Assembly (NCBI GenBank): GCA_036429605.1
Contig: CM071590.1
Coordinates: forward strand, 5,022,001-5,086,000
Length of the DNA stretch: 64,000 nt
Source: Cladobotryum mycophilum
Lineage: Eukaryota > Ascomycota > Sordariomycetes > Hypocreales > Hypocreaceae
Direction of reading: 5' to 3'
A program made the position numbers and the translations under genes. This document shows positions 22,169-33,910 of this stretch, in pieces (the stretch's first letter is position 1; every line of letters starts with the position of its first letter). The notes beneath the pieces were generated by a model. It had not been told where the DNA came from, searched no databases, and saw only the letters and a program-made list of their open reading frames with translations.

Positions 22169-23215
22169 TCAAGCAGTATCCAAAACGATCACCTCAGCGT
22201 CTGCCTCTCCAATGCTTTCCACCGCAAGTTTGTCTCCAGAGTTAACAAGATCGACGAATGCGCCGTCTCCTTCGACCAATTCTGCGTCCTCGCGTCCATC
22301 CAATCGAATCCTGGCCTTTCCATTCTTCGTCATGGGCAAGTGCACGTAGACTTTTCTCTTGGTTTCCTTGGTTCCCTCGCCACCAACTTTCCATTCAAAC
22401 TTGCCGCCGGGAGCAATAATACCCGCTCCCATGACAAAATCGGCATGGATGGGGATGGTGTTGGGGATGGTGGGTTCAGCGTCGGCTTCCTCCTGTGCTG
22501 TGGCGTCTTCTCCGGCCTTGAGTGGACTCAGGATTTTGACAAAGTCCTTTCTCTTTTCCTCGTCTGGGAAGTTGCGTGTATGGTATCGTGGAGTAAGTCC
22601 CCTCTTCCAGGGGATCGCCCAGATCTGAAGAAAGTGGACTGTGTCTGACTTGTGCTCGTTCATCTCCGAATGGGCGATACCGCTTCCTCCAGTCGTGAAC
22701 TGTACATCTCCACGGTGCATGCGAAAGAATTTGTCTGACTGGCCTCCCTCGTCGCCCTTGGCAAGCATAGAGTCCCGATGGGTCAATTCGCCAGACAAGA
22801 TGTAACTGAAAATCTCAAAGTCCCGATGAGGATGAGTAGGAAACCCTGATTGAGCCTTGACTCGGTCCTCGTTCAAGACACGTAGAGATCCGAAGTGGCT
22901 GAATCTCGGGTCATGCCAGTTGGCAAAGGAGAAGCTGTGGTAGGTGTTGAGCCAGCCATGATCGGCATGACCCCTGGCACCAGACTGGTGAGGAGTGATC
23001 TTGGCTTGCCGGAGAACAGATTTGGACATGTTGGCAGCAGATTTGATCATTGACTGCTGTTGAGTGTTGATGCTGTGGTTGTTGCTTGATGTAAATGTGG
23101 TTATGATATTGATAATCTTGTTCTCAAAGAGCAATGGCATGTACTTTGGTGTGTAGATGAGAAGGATGGAAATTGTTGCAACGAAAACTGCAGACCAGAG
23201 AGTGAGGCGCGTCAT
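22169..23215 (-). CDS. Pirin-like bicupin protein (YhhW/quercetinase type)
   Basis: Intronless, 348 residues from the first ATG (23215). The cupin part begins at about residue 63 (alternative ATG at 23029, MSKSVLRQAK). It contains the pirin N-terminal motif FPTHPHRDFE (H128, H130, E134), HRGDVQFTTGG and IAHSEMNEH, which supply the usual metal ligands (three His and a Glu). The second cupin is degenerate. Bacterial relatives bind a metal and some oxidise quercetin; eukaryotic pirins are redox-sensing nuclear cofactors. The extra N-terminus carries a hydrophobic segment (residues about 6-21) that reads as a signal anchor or may be untranslated. Substrate and localisation are unknown. Confidence 0.85.
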   Translation of the reverse strand: MTRLTLWSAVFVATISILLIYTPKYMPLLFENKIINIITTFTSSNNHSINTQQQSMIKSAANMSKSVLRQAKITPHQSGARGHADHGWLNTYHSFSFANWHDPRFSHFGSLRVLNEDRVKAQSGFPTHPHRDFEIFSYILSGELTHRDSMLAKGDEGGQSDKFFRMHRGDVQFTTGGSGIAHSEMNEHKSDTVHFLQIWAIPWKRGLTPRYHTRNFPDEEKRKDFVKILSPLKAGEDATAQEEADAEPTIPNTIPIHADFVMGAGIIAPGGKFEWKVGGEGTKETKRKVYVHLPMTKNGKARIRLDGREDAELVEGDGAFVDLVNSGDKLAVESIGEADAEVIVLDTA

Positions 23216-25051
23216 ATATACTTGATTGTAGAGAAGTAAGGAGAATGTTCGTGTCTGCTAATGGAAGCTATTTGTGACGGCATGCTACGGATTACAAGAT
23301 ATAGTCTAAACATTTGAAGTCTCCCTGCGAATTACCAAACGATTCTTCAGCATGCAGTAATGCCCGGTGTCTCAATTGACCAACAACAATCGAGGGAAAT
23401 GGAATTTCCAATATTACATCATGCTTACAGAGCTTGAACCCCACCAAAAGAGTTTCAACCCCGCCGGGAAGGAATTCGGCTAGTCACGGGACCTGGCACG
23501 TGAGAGATGGGAGAACTCTTATCGTGGCTGAGGATGCCCTTGATATGGTGGGGGAAGGTACTCCGTACAGCACCACCAGTTGCTAAGATAGTGAACTGGC
23601 ACTGAGTTTCTGCAAGCTCTAGAAATTGCTGTTACTTCTGTTGATTCCTCTCGCCTACCTAGTGATTCGCTCTATTACTCTTAATTTTTATGTATTTAAC
23701 TTGTAATCTTCGCGCATTCTACTACATCCAGTTTCATCAGACACCAGCAGCGCTTTTTCATCCCCCCCACTTGAGAAACTATCACAGATCTAGCAATCAC
23801 TATTTCATGAACTATGGACCTGTTCTATCGTACTAGGTAGGTATATGGATCATCATGAAATATGAGAAGCTGCAAGCACTCTATCCATGGACTAGCCGCC
23901 GCCGTAACGATGACTGGGTCGTTGGGGCAAATCAATAAGACGACATGGATAGAATGGCAGGCTCTGAAGTACAAAGCGCCCGCATTGGTATTCCATGCCC
24001 ATCCATATATACCTATACTCAAGCATCTGCATGTATTCTATCCGCAAGAGATATTTATAGTGTATTTCGTATATATATAATGAAAAGATTCAGGAATTGA
24101 TTATCTACAGGGCACTGCCTTGGAAGTCTTGATGCGCTGGCACGCCTCGTTGCGCGGAGCCGACACCATTGGCGAAAAGTGGGCCAGGCAACCTTTGCCA
24201 GCACAGCATGGAAGGAATGCCGGACTCACATCGATGCACACTTGCCAAATGCGAGAGAACACTTCAAGGAAAGAGAAAGACAAAAAAAAAAAAAAAACTC
24301 TTCTCTCTTCAATCAACACCATCATCAGCCTTATCATCCTCCTCTCCCAAAAACAAGAGGGATATTTGCACAGACACTTAGGCCTAAATCTTTGAAAGCT
24401 GACACGGTCTTCTCCGTTTGAGGGCTCTTCGGCACACCGACCCATGCTCCCCAGCCTCCCGTAGTGCGGGTCACTCTCGGCCGCCTGCGCCACCCGTTTG
24501 CTCAGCGCTCAGCTCCGAAATGGGTCAGAAGCTGCAAGCACTCTGCGAAAGCTGTGCCAACACTCTGAACAAAGCTGCTGTTGCTGCACTTAAGCTGCAC
24601 CTAAGGTAGCTGCTCTGCATACAGGCTTGCATAGGTCCTCCACCACCACGTTTTACCCCTCTCTTATTTTACCCATCATCAACCATTGCAAACACACTCA
24701 TTCACATTCGACATCTTCTTATAGAATTCGCAATTGATATCACCGCTACTAGAATATTCATTTGCCATCATCGTCAGGTGAGTCAGTACTAGTTTCTCGT
24801 CTTTCTGCGTGTCCCATCACGGCTCCATCGCCCATGCTCCCAAAGACTCAGGTCACACTCCTCGTGGGGCCTGGGGGCTGGAAGCTATCCCAACCTTCTC
24901 CCTCCTCTTCTCTCCCAGCCTCTTGAAAATCCCAACGATATTTGACTAGTCAAGCCGCACATTATGCAGCTTCTTTCTTCTTGCATTGCACCCTGCAGTA
25001 GCAATTGGCCAGCGTGCGTTAGTGGAGTTGGGCTTGCATAGCATACACATC
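23216..25051. other. Divergent intergenic region, pirin gene to DUF3433 gene
   Basis: Shared upstream region of two divergently transcribed genes. It contains TACTCCGTA at 23559, a 15-base A run near 24283 and CT-rich DNA before the DUF3433 start, with possible intron-like GTGAGT at 24778 in a leader. No coding frame is supported. Confidence 0.5.
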
Positions 25052-27697
25052 ATGAATTTCCAAAATCTCAACTTCGACTATGTTGAAGCCCCTCAATCTT
25101 CGGATCTGACATCCAAGTTGCACAAAACTCTCAGCGGGCGTTCTAACGGACGTAGATCGGGCTCTTGGTCATCACAGCAACCTAGACCGATTTCCGAAAT
25201 CGATTCACATTCTACCATACGTCAGCAGCAGCGTGAGCGAAGGAGAAGTCGTCGATATCGCAACTCATCATCGACTGCAAACAACTCGCTATCCCCTCAG
25301 CCTACCGTCGTACCACACGCGCCTTCACCACCTTCACCACCCTCACAGACAGACTCTGTTTCTGAGCTGTACGGCCCAGATCGATTGTTTGCGAACCCTT
25401 CTGTTCAGCCTGTTGGATACCATGCCATCACGTCACCAGAGCAAACACCTGTAGTGCATTTTGACGAAGCTCAATTAGCAATGTTTGCGGCCGACAACGC
25501 TGCCCGCATGGCCAGCATCAACATTAAGGATGAACTGGCACTGGCTGCGGGCAAGGTGACACCGGGCGTTGACGACACACCATATATCCAATACGCCTTG
25601 CAAGCTCTGGTTGGTGCTCACGGTACTTCTCCACCGCAGCACCTCCTCTCCGGTACTTCAGATGTGGCCTCTGAGCGATATCAGCTACCTCGAAATATTA
25701 GAGATGAAGAGGTGGGAACGCGGCCCATCACATACCCGCAAGTCACTCCCCCAGACATCGCCAATGTTCACGATCAACCAGCACATCTGGGTGCAGGAGT
25801 GGCTAGACCTGATCTCCCCGCTCAACCGCCTGCTCAACAACATCACATTCCCATCTTCCCTCAACCTCCACGATCTTCCGCGGGTACTGTTGATCCAACC
25901 GCTATCACATCAAGTCGCTGGGTTCCCGTTACCAAAGATATGAGGCACAGCCTCGACCCCCAAAGCAGAACATATCAGCCCCTCACCTTCAAGCCACGAA
26001 TACTGAGACCATTCTCAATGATCATCTTAATCATTCTATGTCTTTTAATGACAGTTGCTCTCATCTTTTCTGCCACGTACTCAGATGGCCATGACGGGTT
26101 GACGCCGTATCCCGGTAGTATCTATTCTGGTCAATACTTCGTATTTCGCATCTTGCCACAACTGCTTGCTGGCATCATATTCATATATGCTCAGAGCATT
26201 GTTACCACTTCTCTTCGAATCCTACCCTTCACCGCATTAGCCAATGAGGATCCTCGGGAGAGGTACATGGCACTGTTCCAACAACTGTATCCCGTTTCAT
26301 TCCTGCTACCTCAGTTTGTTGGGCCATGGCAGTTTAAGCTATTTGATGTTGCAACGTGGCTGGCGATTTTTACCATTCCCCTACAAAGCGCGACGTTTGC
26401 TTGCATTTATGTGGGAGATAAATGGATCTGGGCACCGGTCCAGGGTGTTGTTTGGACCTTGGTCGCGTTGTATATCATCCTTCTTCTGTCAACAGCAGCC
26501 TTGATGGTTTATTGGTTCGGACAGTGGACTGGTCTGATTTGGGACATTCGATCTATCGGTGATGCATTGCCTCTGCTGAACCGCAGCAATGGCATGGCAA
26601 GTTATGCACGCAACGACCTCGCCGAGAATAGCGCCGATTTCAAAGCTCAGTTACGTGAGAGATGGTTCGATCGACTAGGCTACTGGCGAACAGAGGATAT
26701 GATCACAGGCGGTATCTGGTACACCCTTGGTGCCTCAAGTGACGATCAAGATGCCAAGGCACTACCCCCCGCGATGGGTAGAAGGGCAAGCGATGATCCG
26801 TCGGTCGATAGTAGAGACCTGGCGCCGGTCGGTTCGTTTGATCGTGCTCGCGGCAAATATCTACCGTGGTGTCTTCGTGACGGCCCGGTTCTTGTCTCTG
26901 TCGCTGTAAGCTCCTTGCTTCTGTTGGCCCTGCTCATAGTCTCCTTCTTGCCCCAAACTCGACTTGAATCCGGCTTTTTCGCAGGAGTAACGGCCAAGCC
27001 TACTCGGTCTGCCTTCTCCCCTGCCAACTTTGTCTTCAGCTTCGTACCATCATTGATTGGAATGATCCTCTTCTTGCTCTTCCAGAGCGTCGACCAGGCA
27101 CTCCGTATTCATCAGCCCTGGGCTGATCTCTATGAAGTCAACGGCTCCTTGGCTCGAAGGTCTTTGTTGGCCGACTATGCAGCATGTTTGCCTTTACAGT
27201 CAACATGGAGGGCAACCAACAACGGACACTGGAGAGTAGCAGCCGTGTCACTCCTGGCAGCAGTATTTGTTTTCATACCAATCCTAGCCGGTGGGCTCTT
27301 TATGGCTTTAACTGGCATCGACGGCAAAGTCCGCATGTACCCAAGCATGCCAGTCTTTGGCGTTCTTCTAGCATTCCTGTTCCTCTACGTTGGGGGGTTG
27401 TCTCTGATGGTGCCCCACCGAAGACAATTTCTCCTCCCTCGTCCTGTCACTTCCATCGGGGAGATGATCAGCTTCTGCTCCGCTGAGGAGCTTACTCAAG
27501 ATGCCGCTTTCCGATCAGTCCGATCTCGAGAGGACCTCGAGGGTCGTCTCGGCGTTGGACGCGACGATACACGAGAAGAGAGCACCTGGTTTTTCGGCAT
27601 TGTCCCAGGCCGAGATGAGCACCGATTGAGCGTACGGCGTATGAAAAAATTCACAGAAAAGCGACTGAGATCCAGGTCTGTTCGATCTATGGTTTAG
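25052..27697 (+). CDS. DUF3433-family multi-pass membrane protein
   Basis: Single exon, 881 residues, starting MNFQNLNFDY at the first ATG in frame. A Ser/Pro/Gln-rich, disordered N-terminal region of about 300 residues is followed by two related membrane blocks. The first begins near YQPLTFKPRILRPFS, with helices, SGQYFVFRILPQLL and a LPFTALAN motif. The second begins near KYLPWCLRDGPVLVS and ends before a basic C-terminal tail. This pairing matches the DUF3433 family, which is widespread in filamentous ascomycetes and has no established biochemical function. The 5' leader is long and may contain an untranslated intron. Confidence 0.85.
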   Translation: MNFQNLNFDYVEAPQSSDLTSKLHKTLSGRSNGRRSGSWSSQQPRPISEIDSHSTIRQQQRERRRSRRYRNSSSTANNSLSPQPTVVPHAPSPPSPPSQTDSVSELYGPDRLFANPSVQPVGYHAITSPEQTPVVHFDEAQLAMFAADNAARMASINIKDELALAAGKVTPGVDDTPYIQYALQALVGAHGTSPPQHLLSGTSDVASERYQLPRNIRDEEVGTRPITYPQVTPPDIANVHDQPAHLGAGVARPDLPAQPPAQQHHIPIFPQPPRSSAGTVDPTAITSSRWVPVTKDMRHSLDPQSRTYQPLTFKPRILRPFSMIILIILCLLMTVALIFSATYSDGHDGLTPYPGSIYSGQYFVFRILPQLLAGIIFIYAQSIVTTSLRILPFTALANEDPRERYMALFQQLYPVSFLLPQFVGPWQFKLFDVATWLAIFTIPLQSATFACIYVGDKWIWAPVQGVVWTLVALYIILLLSTAALMVYWFGQWTGLIWDIRSIGDALPLLNRSNGMASYARNDLAENSADFKAQLRERWFDRLGYWRTEDMITGGIWYTLGASSDDQDAKALPPAMGRRASDDPSVDSRDLAPVGSFDRARGKYLPWCLRDGPVLVSVAVSSLLLLALLIVSFLPQTRLESGFFAGVTAKPTRSAFSPANFVFSFVPSLIGMILFLLFQSVDQALRIHQPWADLYEVNGSLARRSLLADYAACLPLQSTWRATNNGHWRVAAVSLLAAVFVFIPILAGGLFMALTGIDGKVRMYPSMPVFGVLLAFLFLYVGGLSLMVPHRRQFLLPRPVTSIGEMISFCSAEELTQDAAFRSVRSREDLEGRLGVGRDDTREESTWFFGIVPGRDEHRLSVRRMKKFTEKRLRSRSVRSMV

Positions 27698-28565
27698 TTA
27701 TGATACGTTTTTTATACCTACATAGAGGGAGGATCTGGGAGGGTTATCTATGGTAATGTGTTTTTGCTGCATAGCGGACGGTAGGTTTTTGGAGTTTTAA
27801 GGAATCTGGGTGGGCTGATGTTGATGTTTATGATAATGATAGTCACGATGTATGTATCTACCTGTGGAATGCGTGTATGAATGGGCTACAAGTCAAAGTG
27901 TGGAATGTGAAGTAGGTTGCTGGAACTAACATAGAGGAGGGACTACGCAGTGCATACCAGCACAGGGCAAATATGAGCTGGATCGAGAAACGGGCATTCG
28001 GGCCGCAAAATTGTCTCAAAGCGATTCTTCAACAAACAAAGTGGATTTTGGACACCTGTCCTTCGTATGCTGCATACAAGACATGTCCAAACATGGCAAC
28101 TCCAGTGAATCATGCGATGCACCACCCACCCACCCATTCAGTTGTCCAGCCTGCTGGTTGTCATCCCGACTACATTCCCTGGAATGAAACCGTTCCTATG
28201 CTCCCATTGTCGCGTGTTTTCCCATACCCACCCTTACAGGTGCGCCTCACTCGTGCTTCAATCCCCCCAGACAGTAAAGAAAAGAAAAAGTGTGATGCAG
28301 AATCATGTTAAGTCGTGTGCCAATACGATCAAGCACGGCGAGTAGCTCGTTCACTTCAAAGAACAACCCGCCACCCCTTTTGCGCCCGATCCATGGCCGG
28401 CTTCGACCCGATTAAGAATTAAGGAAAATAAGGAAATGGTTTGTGGGCTTTTTGCCAGTCTGTTGTTGAAACGTTGATCAAGTAAAGAAAAGAAGAATCA
28501 AGTAATGAATAGATGAATGAATGAATGAGTGTGTTGTCACCGGCCCCCTCGGCCAAGCATTCGAC
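27698..28565. other. Intergenic region between convergent genes
   Basis: No coding frame supported. AT-rich 3' flanks of the DUF3433 gene and of the following minus-strand gene. Confidence 0.45.
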
Positions 28566-29858
28566 TTATGACATCGCTTTGTCGCTGTTTTGGGCCGGGA
28601 ATGCCTCCGCCTCCAGCAGATGAAAGAGACGGAACGTCTGGCAGCTGTTGCTTCTGTTTCCGAGGGGGGTTGGTGGGTTAGCCATAGAGCTTTCCCGCTT
28701 GCGCCTGTGTCGACGGCGCTGAGCGGCGGTGGCAGCCTCAACGGATTGGTGGGCGGACTTAGTCGCAGACCGGCTCTCACTCTTCTTGTTAAAACGAAAG
28801 AAGGCGAGCGTTGGTGAGATGCCCTCATTGTGGCCCGTATCGCTGTCTGAGTCGTACTCGAACACGGAGTGAGGTTGAGGCTGGGGTAGCGGTTTATTGT
28901 TGTAGAGTTGGTTGTTTGATTTGTAAGGACGGAGGTGGTGAGGATGTTGTTGTCCTGGGAGGGGAAGATGGGTAGCAGAGCGGGAAGCTCCTGAGTAGAT
29001 TGAGGGCACACCTAGCTCCGAGAATGTGGGTGATATTTGATCCACGTGACTAGGTGTTCGTGCGCAGTGGGATGTAGCTGGTCGCTGTGATGTCACGGGT
29101 GAGCGAGGAGGTGGGAGATAATATGGCGAGAGAGGGCTCTTCGGGGAGAGGTGTGTGGAGGAAGATCGGGGGACAGTCAACCTAGGCAGATGTTGCACCG
29201 GCGGAGCGAGGAAGCCATTCTCGCAACAGGGTGACCTCGGTGGCCTACAGGGCGGCTTGGAACAAGTTCGAGGTGGGAATTCCGCGGCCTTTGGGAAGGG
29301 GGAATAGGTTGGTGGGCGCTTCAGGCCCTGCTCTGGTTGACGATCAGGAAGTGGCCAAGCCTGTCGTGGTTGAGGTCTAGGTCCTCGAGGGCGCTGCCTC
29401 AGAGCTTGAGGTGAAGGGATCAAAGCTGGGTAACGGCTCTTTGAACTCTTTCCTGTGAGAGTTTTCTTTCTTTCATCATGTTCGGGCTTCCAGAAAGTAT
29501 CCCAAAGCTCGGTGGTATGAGTATGATAGTGATAATCATCATCCCCTGAAGCTTCCGAGTCCGTTCGGTCGTCGATCAAGCCAGGGGGAAGATCCCTCCG
29601 AACCAAGTGATGATCTGTCTTTGGGGGAACACTGATTCTGATAACGCAGCGGGCCTCCTTCATGTCGAGGGTAAGAGTAGTTGGCAACCGAGTTATACTG
29701 GGATCCGATGGGGAGTCCAGCAGACTTCGTAGGCCACTCCATTCTGGCGGTAATTTTCGGTAAAGATGTATCCAAGAACATTGTGGAAACATGTAGTGGT
29801 GATGCGCGAGTTGAATAAAAGTTGAATAAAAAGAAAGGGCTCGAGGTGCTGGATGCAT
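28566..29858 (-). CDS. Proline-rich protein of unknown function
   Basis: Open frame of 430 residues, no intron needed. M23 (29792) is an alternative start and gives MFPQCSWIHLYRKLPPEW. I do not recognise a family. The first 100 residues look ordered (HLYRKLPPEWSGLRSLLDSP, TTLTLDMKEARCVIRI) and end in an acidic stretch; the middle is rich in Pro, Arg and Ser and looks disordered. The C-terminus has a Tyr/Asp/Ser acid patch, an SPTLAFFRFNKK segment and a basic run RRRHRRKR that could be a nuclear signal. The coding strand is supported by codon-like composition and length, not by homology that I can state. It is divergent from the gene at 36330 across a 6.5 kb gap. Confidence 0.6.
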   Translation of the reverse strand: MHPAPRALSFYSTFIQLAHHHYMFPQCSWIHLYRKLPPEWSGLRSLLDSPSDPSITRLPTTLTLDMKEARCVIRISVPPKTDHHLVRRDLPPGLIDDRTDSEASGDDDYHYHTHTTELWDTFWKPEHDERKKTLTGKSSKSRYPALIPSPQALRQRPRGPRPQPRQAWPLPDRQPEQGLKRPPTYSPFPKAAEFPPRTCSKPPCRPPRSPCCENGFLAPPVQHLPRLTVPRSSSTHLSPKSPLSPYYLPPPRSPVTSQRPATSHCARTPSHVDQISPTFSELGVPSIYSGASRSATHLPLPGQQHPHHLRPYKSNNQLYNNKPLPQPQPHSVFEYDSDSDTGHNEGISPTLAFFRFNKKSESRSATKSAHQSVEAATAAQRRRHRRKRESSMANPPTPLGNRSNSCQTFRLFHLLEAEAFPAQNSDKAMS

Positions 29859-32800
29859 CCATGTTCAAATATATCAACCCTCTCGGCACATATCTCTAGC
29901 TAAACCAACACAAGCAACAACACAGGCAGTCATACACACACATTCAAACCGCATATGAGACATGCAGGCTGTGGGGCAGAACGGTATCCTGGGATTGCGG
30001 CGTTGCATGTCTGACTCTCTTCTTTGGGGGGGGTGATCGGATCGCGGCGCCCTTGAGATGGAAGCATTCCTTTCCGATGAGGAGATTTGATGGCTCTCCA
30101 TGGCAGTACAGCAGCAGCGCCGCCTTGCTGGAACCCGTGGAGCCCAGGTCTCTTGACCTTAATTCCCGGCCCCCGGTTTGTTTGCATTCTCATCACCGGC
30201 TCGGGAACTTGATCTTGGTATGCAAACACGAGTTCCTCTTGGCCTGTGGTGGTGTCGTCAGCATTGATGAGCCGGTGGGTAGAGATTTATTTACACCAAA
30301 ACAATGGGGGAAAAAAACCTGTTTTTTCTTTTTTCTTTGGTAAGATTTGATGGTGGGTGGCTTTTTCAAATCTGCTCAATTTGTTTTTGGTTTTCTTTAA
30401 GATTGGACAAGGGAGATGATAGTAGTTTGTACTATGAGCATGAGAAGAAGAAAAGAAAAGGAAGACAGTGGTGGTGGATGTTAGGTTGAAATGGCAAAGC
30501 GCCCTAAGCAGTTTTCACCCGCATGAAGGGATCTCGAAAGAAGCAAGCAGGGAGGCGCCTTCCCAAGGTTACGCAAGAAATGGAAAATGCGAGAGACATT
30601 ACGAAACTACGACGTTGTAGGCAAGTGCCATCCACGCAGGGCGAGATTCCTTGGGGCTATCAATTTAGATAAGTCCACAAGGGAAAGACTGACCCTGATG
30701 CGATATCAGAGTACCTTTGTAGTATTCCAGCTGTGTTCGAAAAGACAAAGGGCAACAACGGTTTACGTTCTTCCATCTCTCATTCTTCACATCGACTGAG
30801 GGGGCTGCTCAGAAGGGCCGACAATCAGACTCAACCATCCACCATCTCAGCTGAACACACCCATTCTGACCCATCCATCTTCTCAAACAGAGCCCGACAC
30901 ACGTACCAACAGTTTCTTCTTCTCCATCCTTTTCGTTTTTCTTCCTCTCCCTTGCTTCAATTTTTAGGAGACAGGTCATAAAGATCCCTGCAGCCCCTCC
31001 CCCTTTCCCGATCGATCGGTCGCTGTGGGGTTGTGTTGGCTTGTGTGTGAGACCTGCAGGACGACCAGAGCTATGGCACCTCTTTTTTAGTGCACCGTGA
31101 TGGGATGGCGACCAACAAGATCTATGCCGTGTCATTGAGGCAGCTATGGCGATGGAGGCCTTACTCGTCCAGGCAAAGTTGAGAGACTGTTCACTCTAAT
31201 TGGTTGATATACGATGCTGCAGGTGGGAGATTTTGTCTACTCTGAAAGGGGGCGAGTACAACCCCCTATGCATAACCGATTTACCTGAAATAAGCTTTGG
31301 CCCTGCTTTTTCGTTCCTCAGCCAATGGTCAATTCTTCTGCTTGCTTTCTGGATATCCAGACACCATACGTATGGAGGTTTGTTCGTGGCGTCCCTTGAA
31401 GCCACCCCAACGGGATAGCAACCTGTCCCAAAATCTCCAAATAAAAATCATGTCTCTAATATTCTCTTCTGGCTCATCTCAAGGTAGCACAAAAATCCCG
31501 TATGGAACTACTCCGACGGGTTTCGGAAACCATCAAAAGAAGAAGAAAACAAATCATCTGTAGCAGCGGCAACCAGCAGCATGCTAATGCAAGAAGCCCG
31601 TTTTCTCCGTTCCGTTGCCTCCTTTCTCAACTACGGAGTGCTACTACTAGAGTCCCAAATTTCTTAAGCTCCCGCTCTATAGCTGCTTGTAGTTACGACT
31701 AACGCGCGACTTTGTAGTCGATTTTGGTCCATCCCCATATGCCAAGAACGAGGAGCATACCGTCGACTGCCCGTTTTGTGCAAAATCGGGATGGTTCATC
31801 TCTATGGATACGAGTTAATCAGTCTTGGAGCTTAAAAAGAAGAAGCGCGTTTCCTCTGGTATTGCTGAGCCGCGATTCCGTCTCCGAGATGGACCTTGAT
31901 TCTGCCATTGCATGATGCGCGTTTCGATGCCCAGAACCGAGCATCTTAACGAGAGATCGGATATTGCACCGAACGCATCTCGCTATAGCGTCGATTCTTC
32001 TAGTCAGGCCTGTTATTCGTTTGCGGCGAGGCTGCGACAAATACGTGGCGTAATTAGACACTCGACAGTGGTGGCCTGCCAACACCAGGCAGAAGAGACG
32101 GGTGCCGAGCCAACATCTACATCCTCCCTTGTCCGCGTGGATTGTTTTATTTCAAACCGCCCAGACAAGGTGTCAGAATATGTGCACCGGACTTGGATTC
32201 GCGTGAAAGCACACCATTGTGATACAGGAGGCCGACAGGATGCCTCCATGAGTTGTATACGAACCACCTACTAAGTAGGGCACGTGTCGGAAGTTGAGAT
32301 TTCAGGGGGCAAGTGGCCTGATACGTAAAGCAGGGCAAGAAAAGACAAAACATGGAGATTGCTGAGGCATTCTGCAGTGGAGGTTACAGTAGCGGATAAG
32401 TCAAGGGAGGGTGGTGTCAATCTTGATGTCATTGTCTACCTACCCTATAACAGCGTTGTTGAGAAGAATTATTCGTACGGAATATATTGGATCTACTACT
32501 TGTGTGTATCGGCGTTGGTTTTTTATTCTTATATAGAGAACTATATGTAGATCGATCATATGCACTGTAGAGCAAATACGATTACAATCGCAAATCTTTG
32601 TTGTAATATGTGTTTCCTCGGATTTATGGGAACAGAATAACGGCGTCCTTGAAGTGATGAAGAACAAGGCCCCTCTCCTAGTTGTAAAAACAGCACGCCA
32701 AACTATCCACATGGCTCGGAAACGGGAGACCCAGCAACAAGGCTTCATTGTTAGACATGACATCGTTTACACTGTATTATTGTGATGGACCCTGAATTTG

Positions 32801-33866
32801 AGTCTTGCTCAATCTGGATAAGATGCGACGTCTCCCTCTCCCTCCGCTCGCCTCCCCCTGATTAAAAGTTGATGGCGACGGAGCTTAATTCAAGAGAGTG
32901 TCGATTCTGCACGATGATTGGACAAGAACTCCGAAGGGGGCTTCTCGCCATGCCGGGACCGACCCGTAGCATCCGTCCCTCCCTTTCGTGATGATTTGCA
33001 TTTTGAGGCGCGGGCTGTGGCTTGACCATGTACATATATATATTTTTTATTCGGTTGTCTGTGACATACATGAGCAAACGAAGCCGTGGATGTTGAACAA
33101 ACGTTTAAAGGGGGAGGAGACGGCGGGCAACGTTAGGGCAGGGCTGTTAGGGGGAGAGTACAGGGCGGTGGGGGGAGGGGAGTTACTTGTATTAGTATCT
33201 GCGTGTAAGCCAGAAGAGTGACGTGGAAAAGATGTATGCAAGCGATGCGCCACAGGCTGTTGCAGTAGTAGTAAAAAAAAGGCCAATCGATGGAAATGAG
33301 GCTGAGTCCAAGGTTTTCCCTGCAGATATACTTGTACTTGAGAACAATGAATTCCTCTGAGGGCCAGTTGTCCACCGCTCGTTCTGATCCATTGGCAAGG
33401 CAGACCTTGTAAGAAAAAGACCGTTGTTTTAGGTTCGATATACTACGTGGCACATCCAACTGCGACGTGGCTGAACGAGACTGTTCGGCCTTTGTCAAAC
33501 CCAACTCACACATCCCATGAGGATGGCACTGAATCATGATACTCCTTCTTTCATCCCACTCACACACTCAGTCATGCTTGTACTTGCAGTTAGCCATACA
33601 TCAAGGGCGAGAAGGAAGAAGTATAAAAAAAAAAAGACTTTCCACTTGCCTCGAGTGCCTGAGCCACATTCTCGCCCTCTCTGTATGAGATCTCAGAAAA
33701 CATGCAATCAAATCCACCAGGGATGACCCTTGTAGCCCTGTAGATCCAGCAGCTTGAGAACAAGCCCTCTCTCCCATCAAAAAGTAAAGAAAGTTGCTAC
33801 TTGTAAGTGCATGCATGCAGTAAGCCCAGTGAGTCGGTTCTCGGCACATCCCAAATCCTAGCGAGC

Positions 33867-33910
33867 TCTTTTTCTTTTCTTTTCTTTTCTTTTCTTCTTT
33901 TCTTTCTTTA
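33867..33910. repeat. TTTTC pentanucleotide microsatellite
   Basis: Tandem TTTTC units with minor interruptions in noncoding DNA. Confidence 0.85.
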
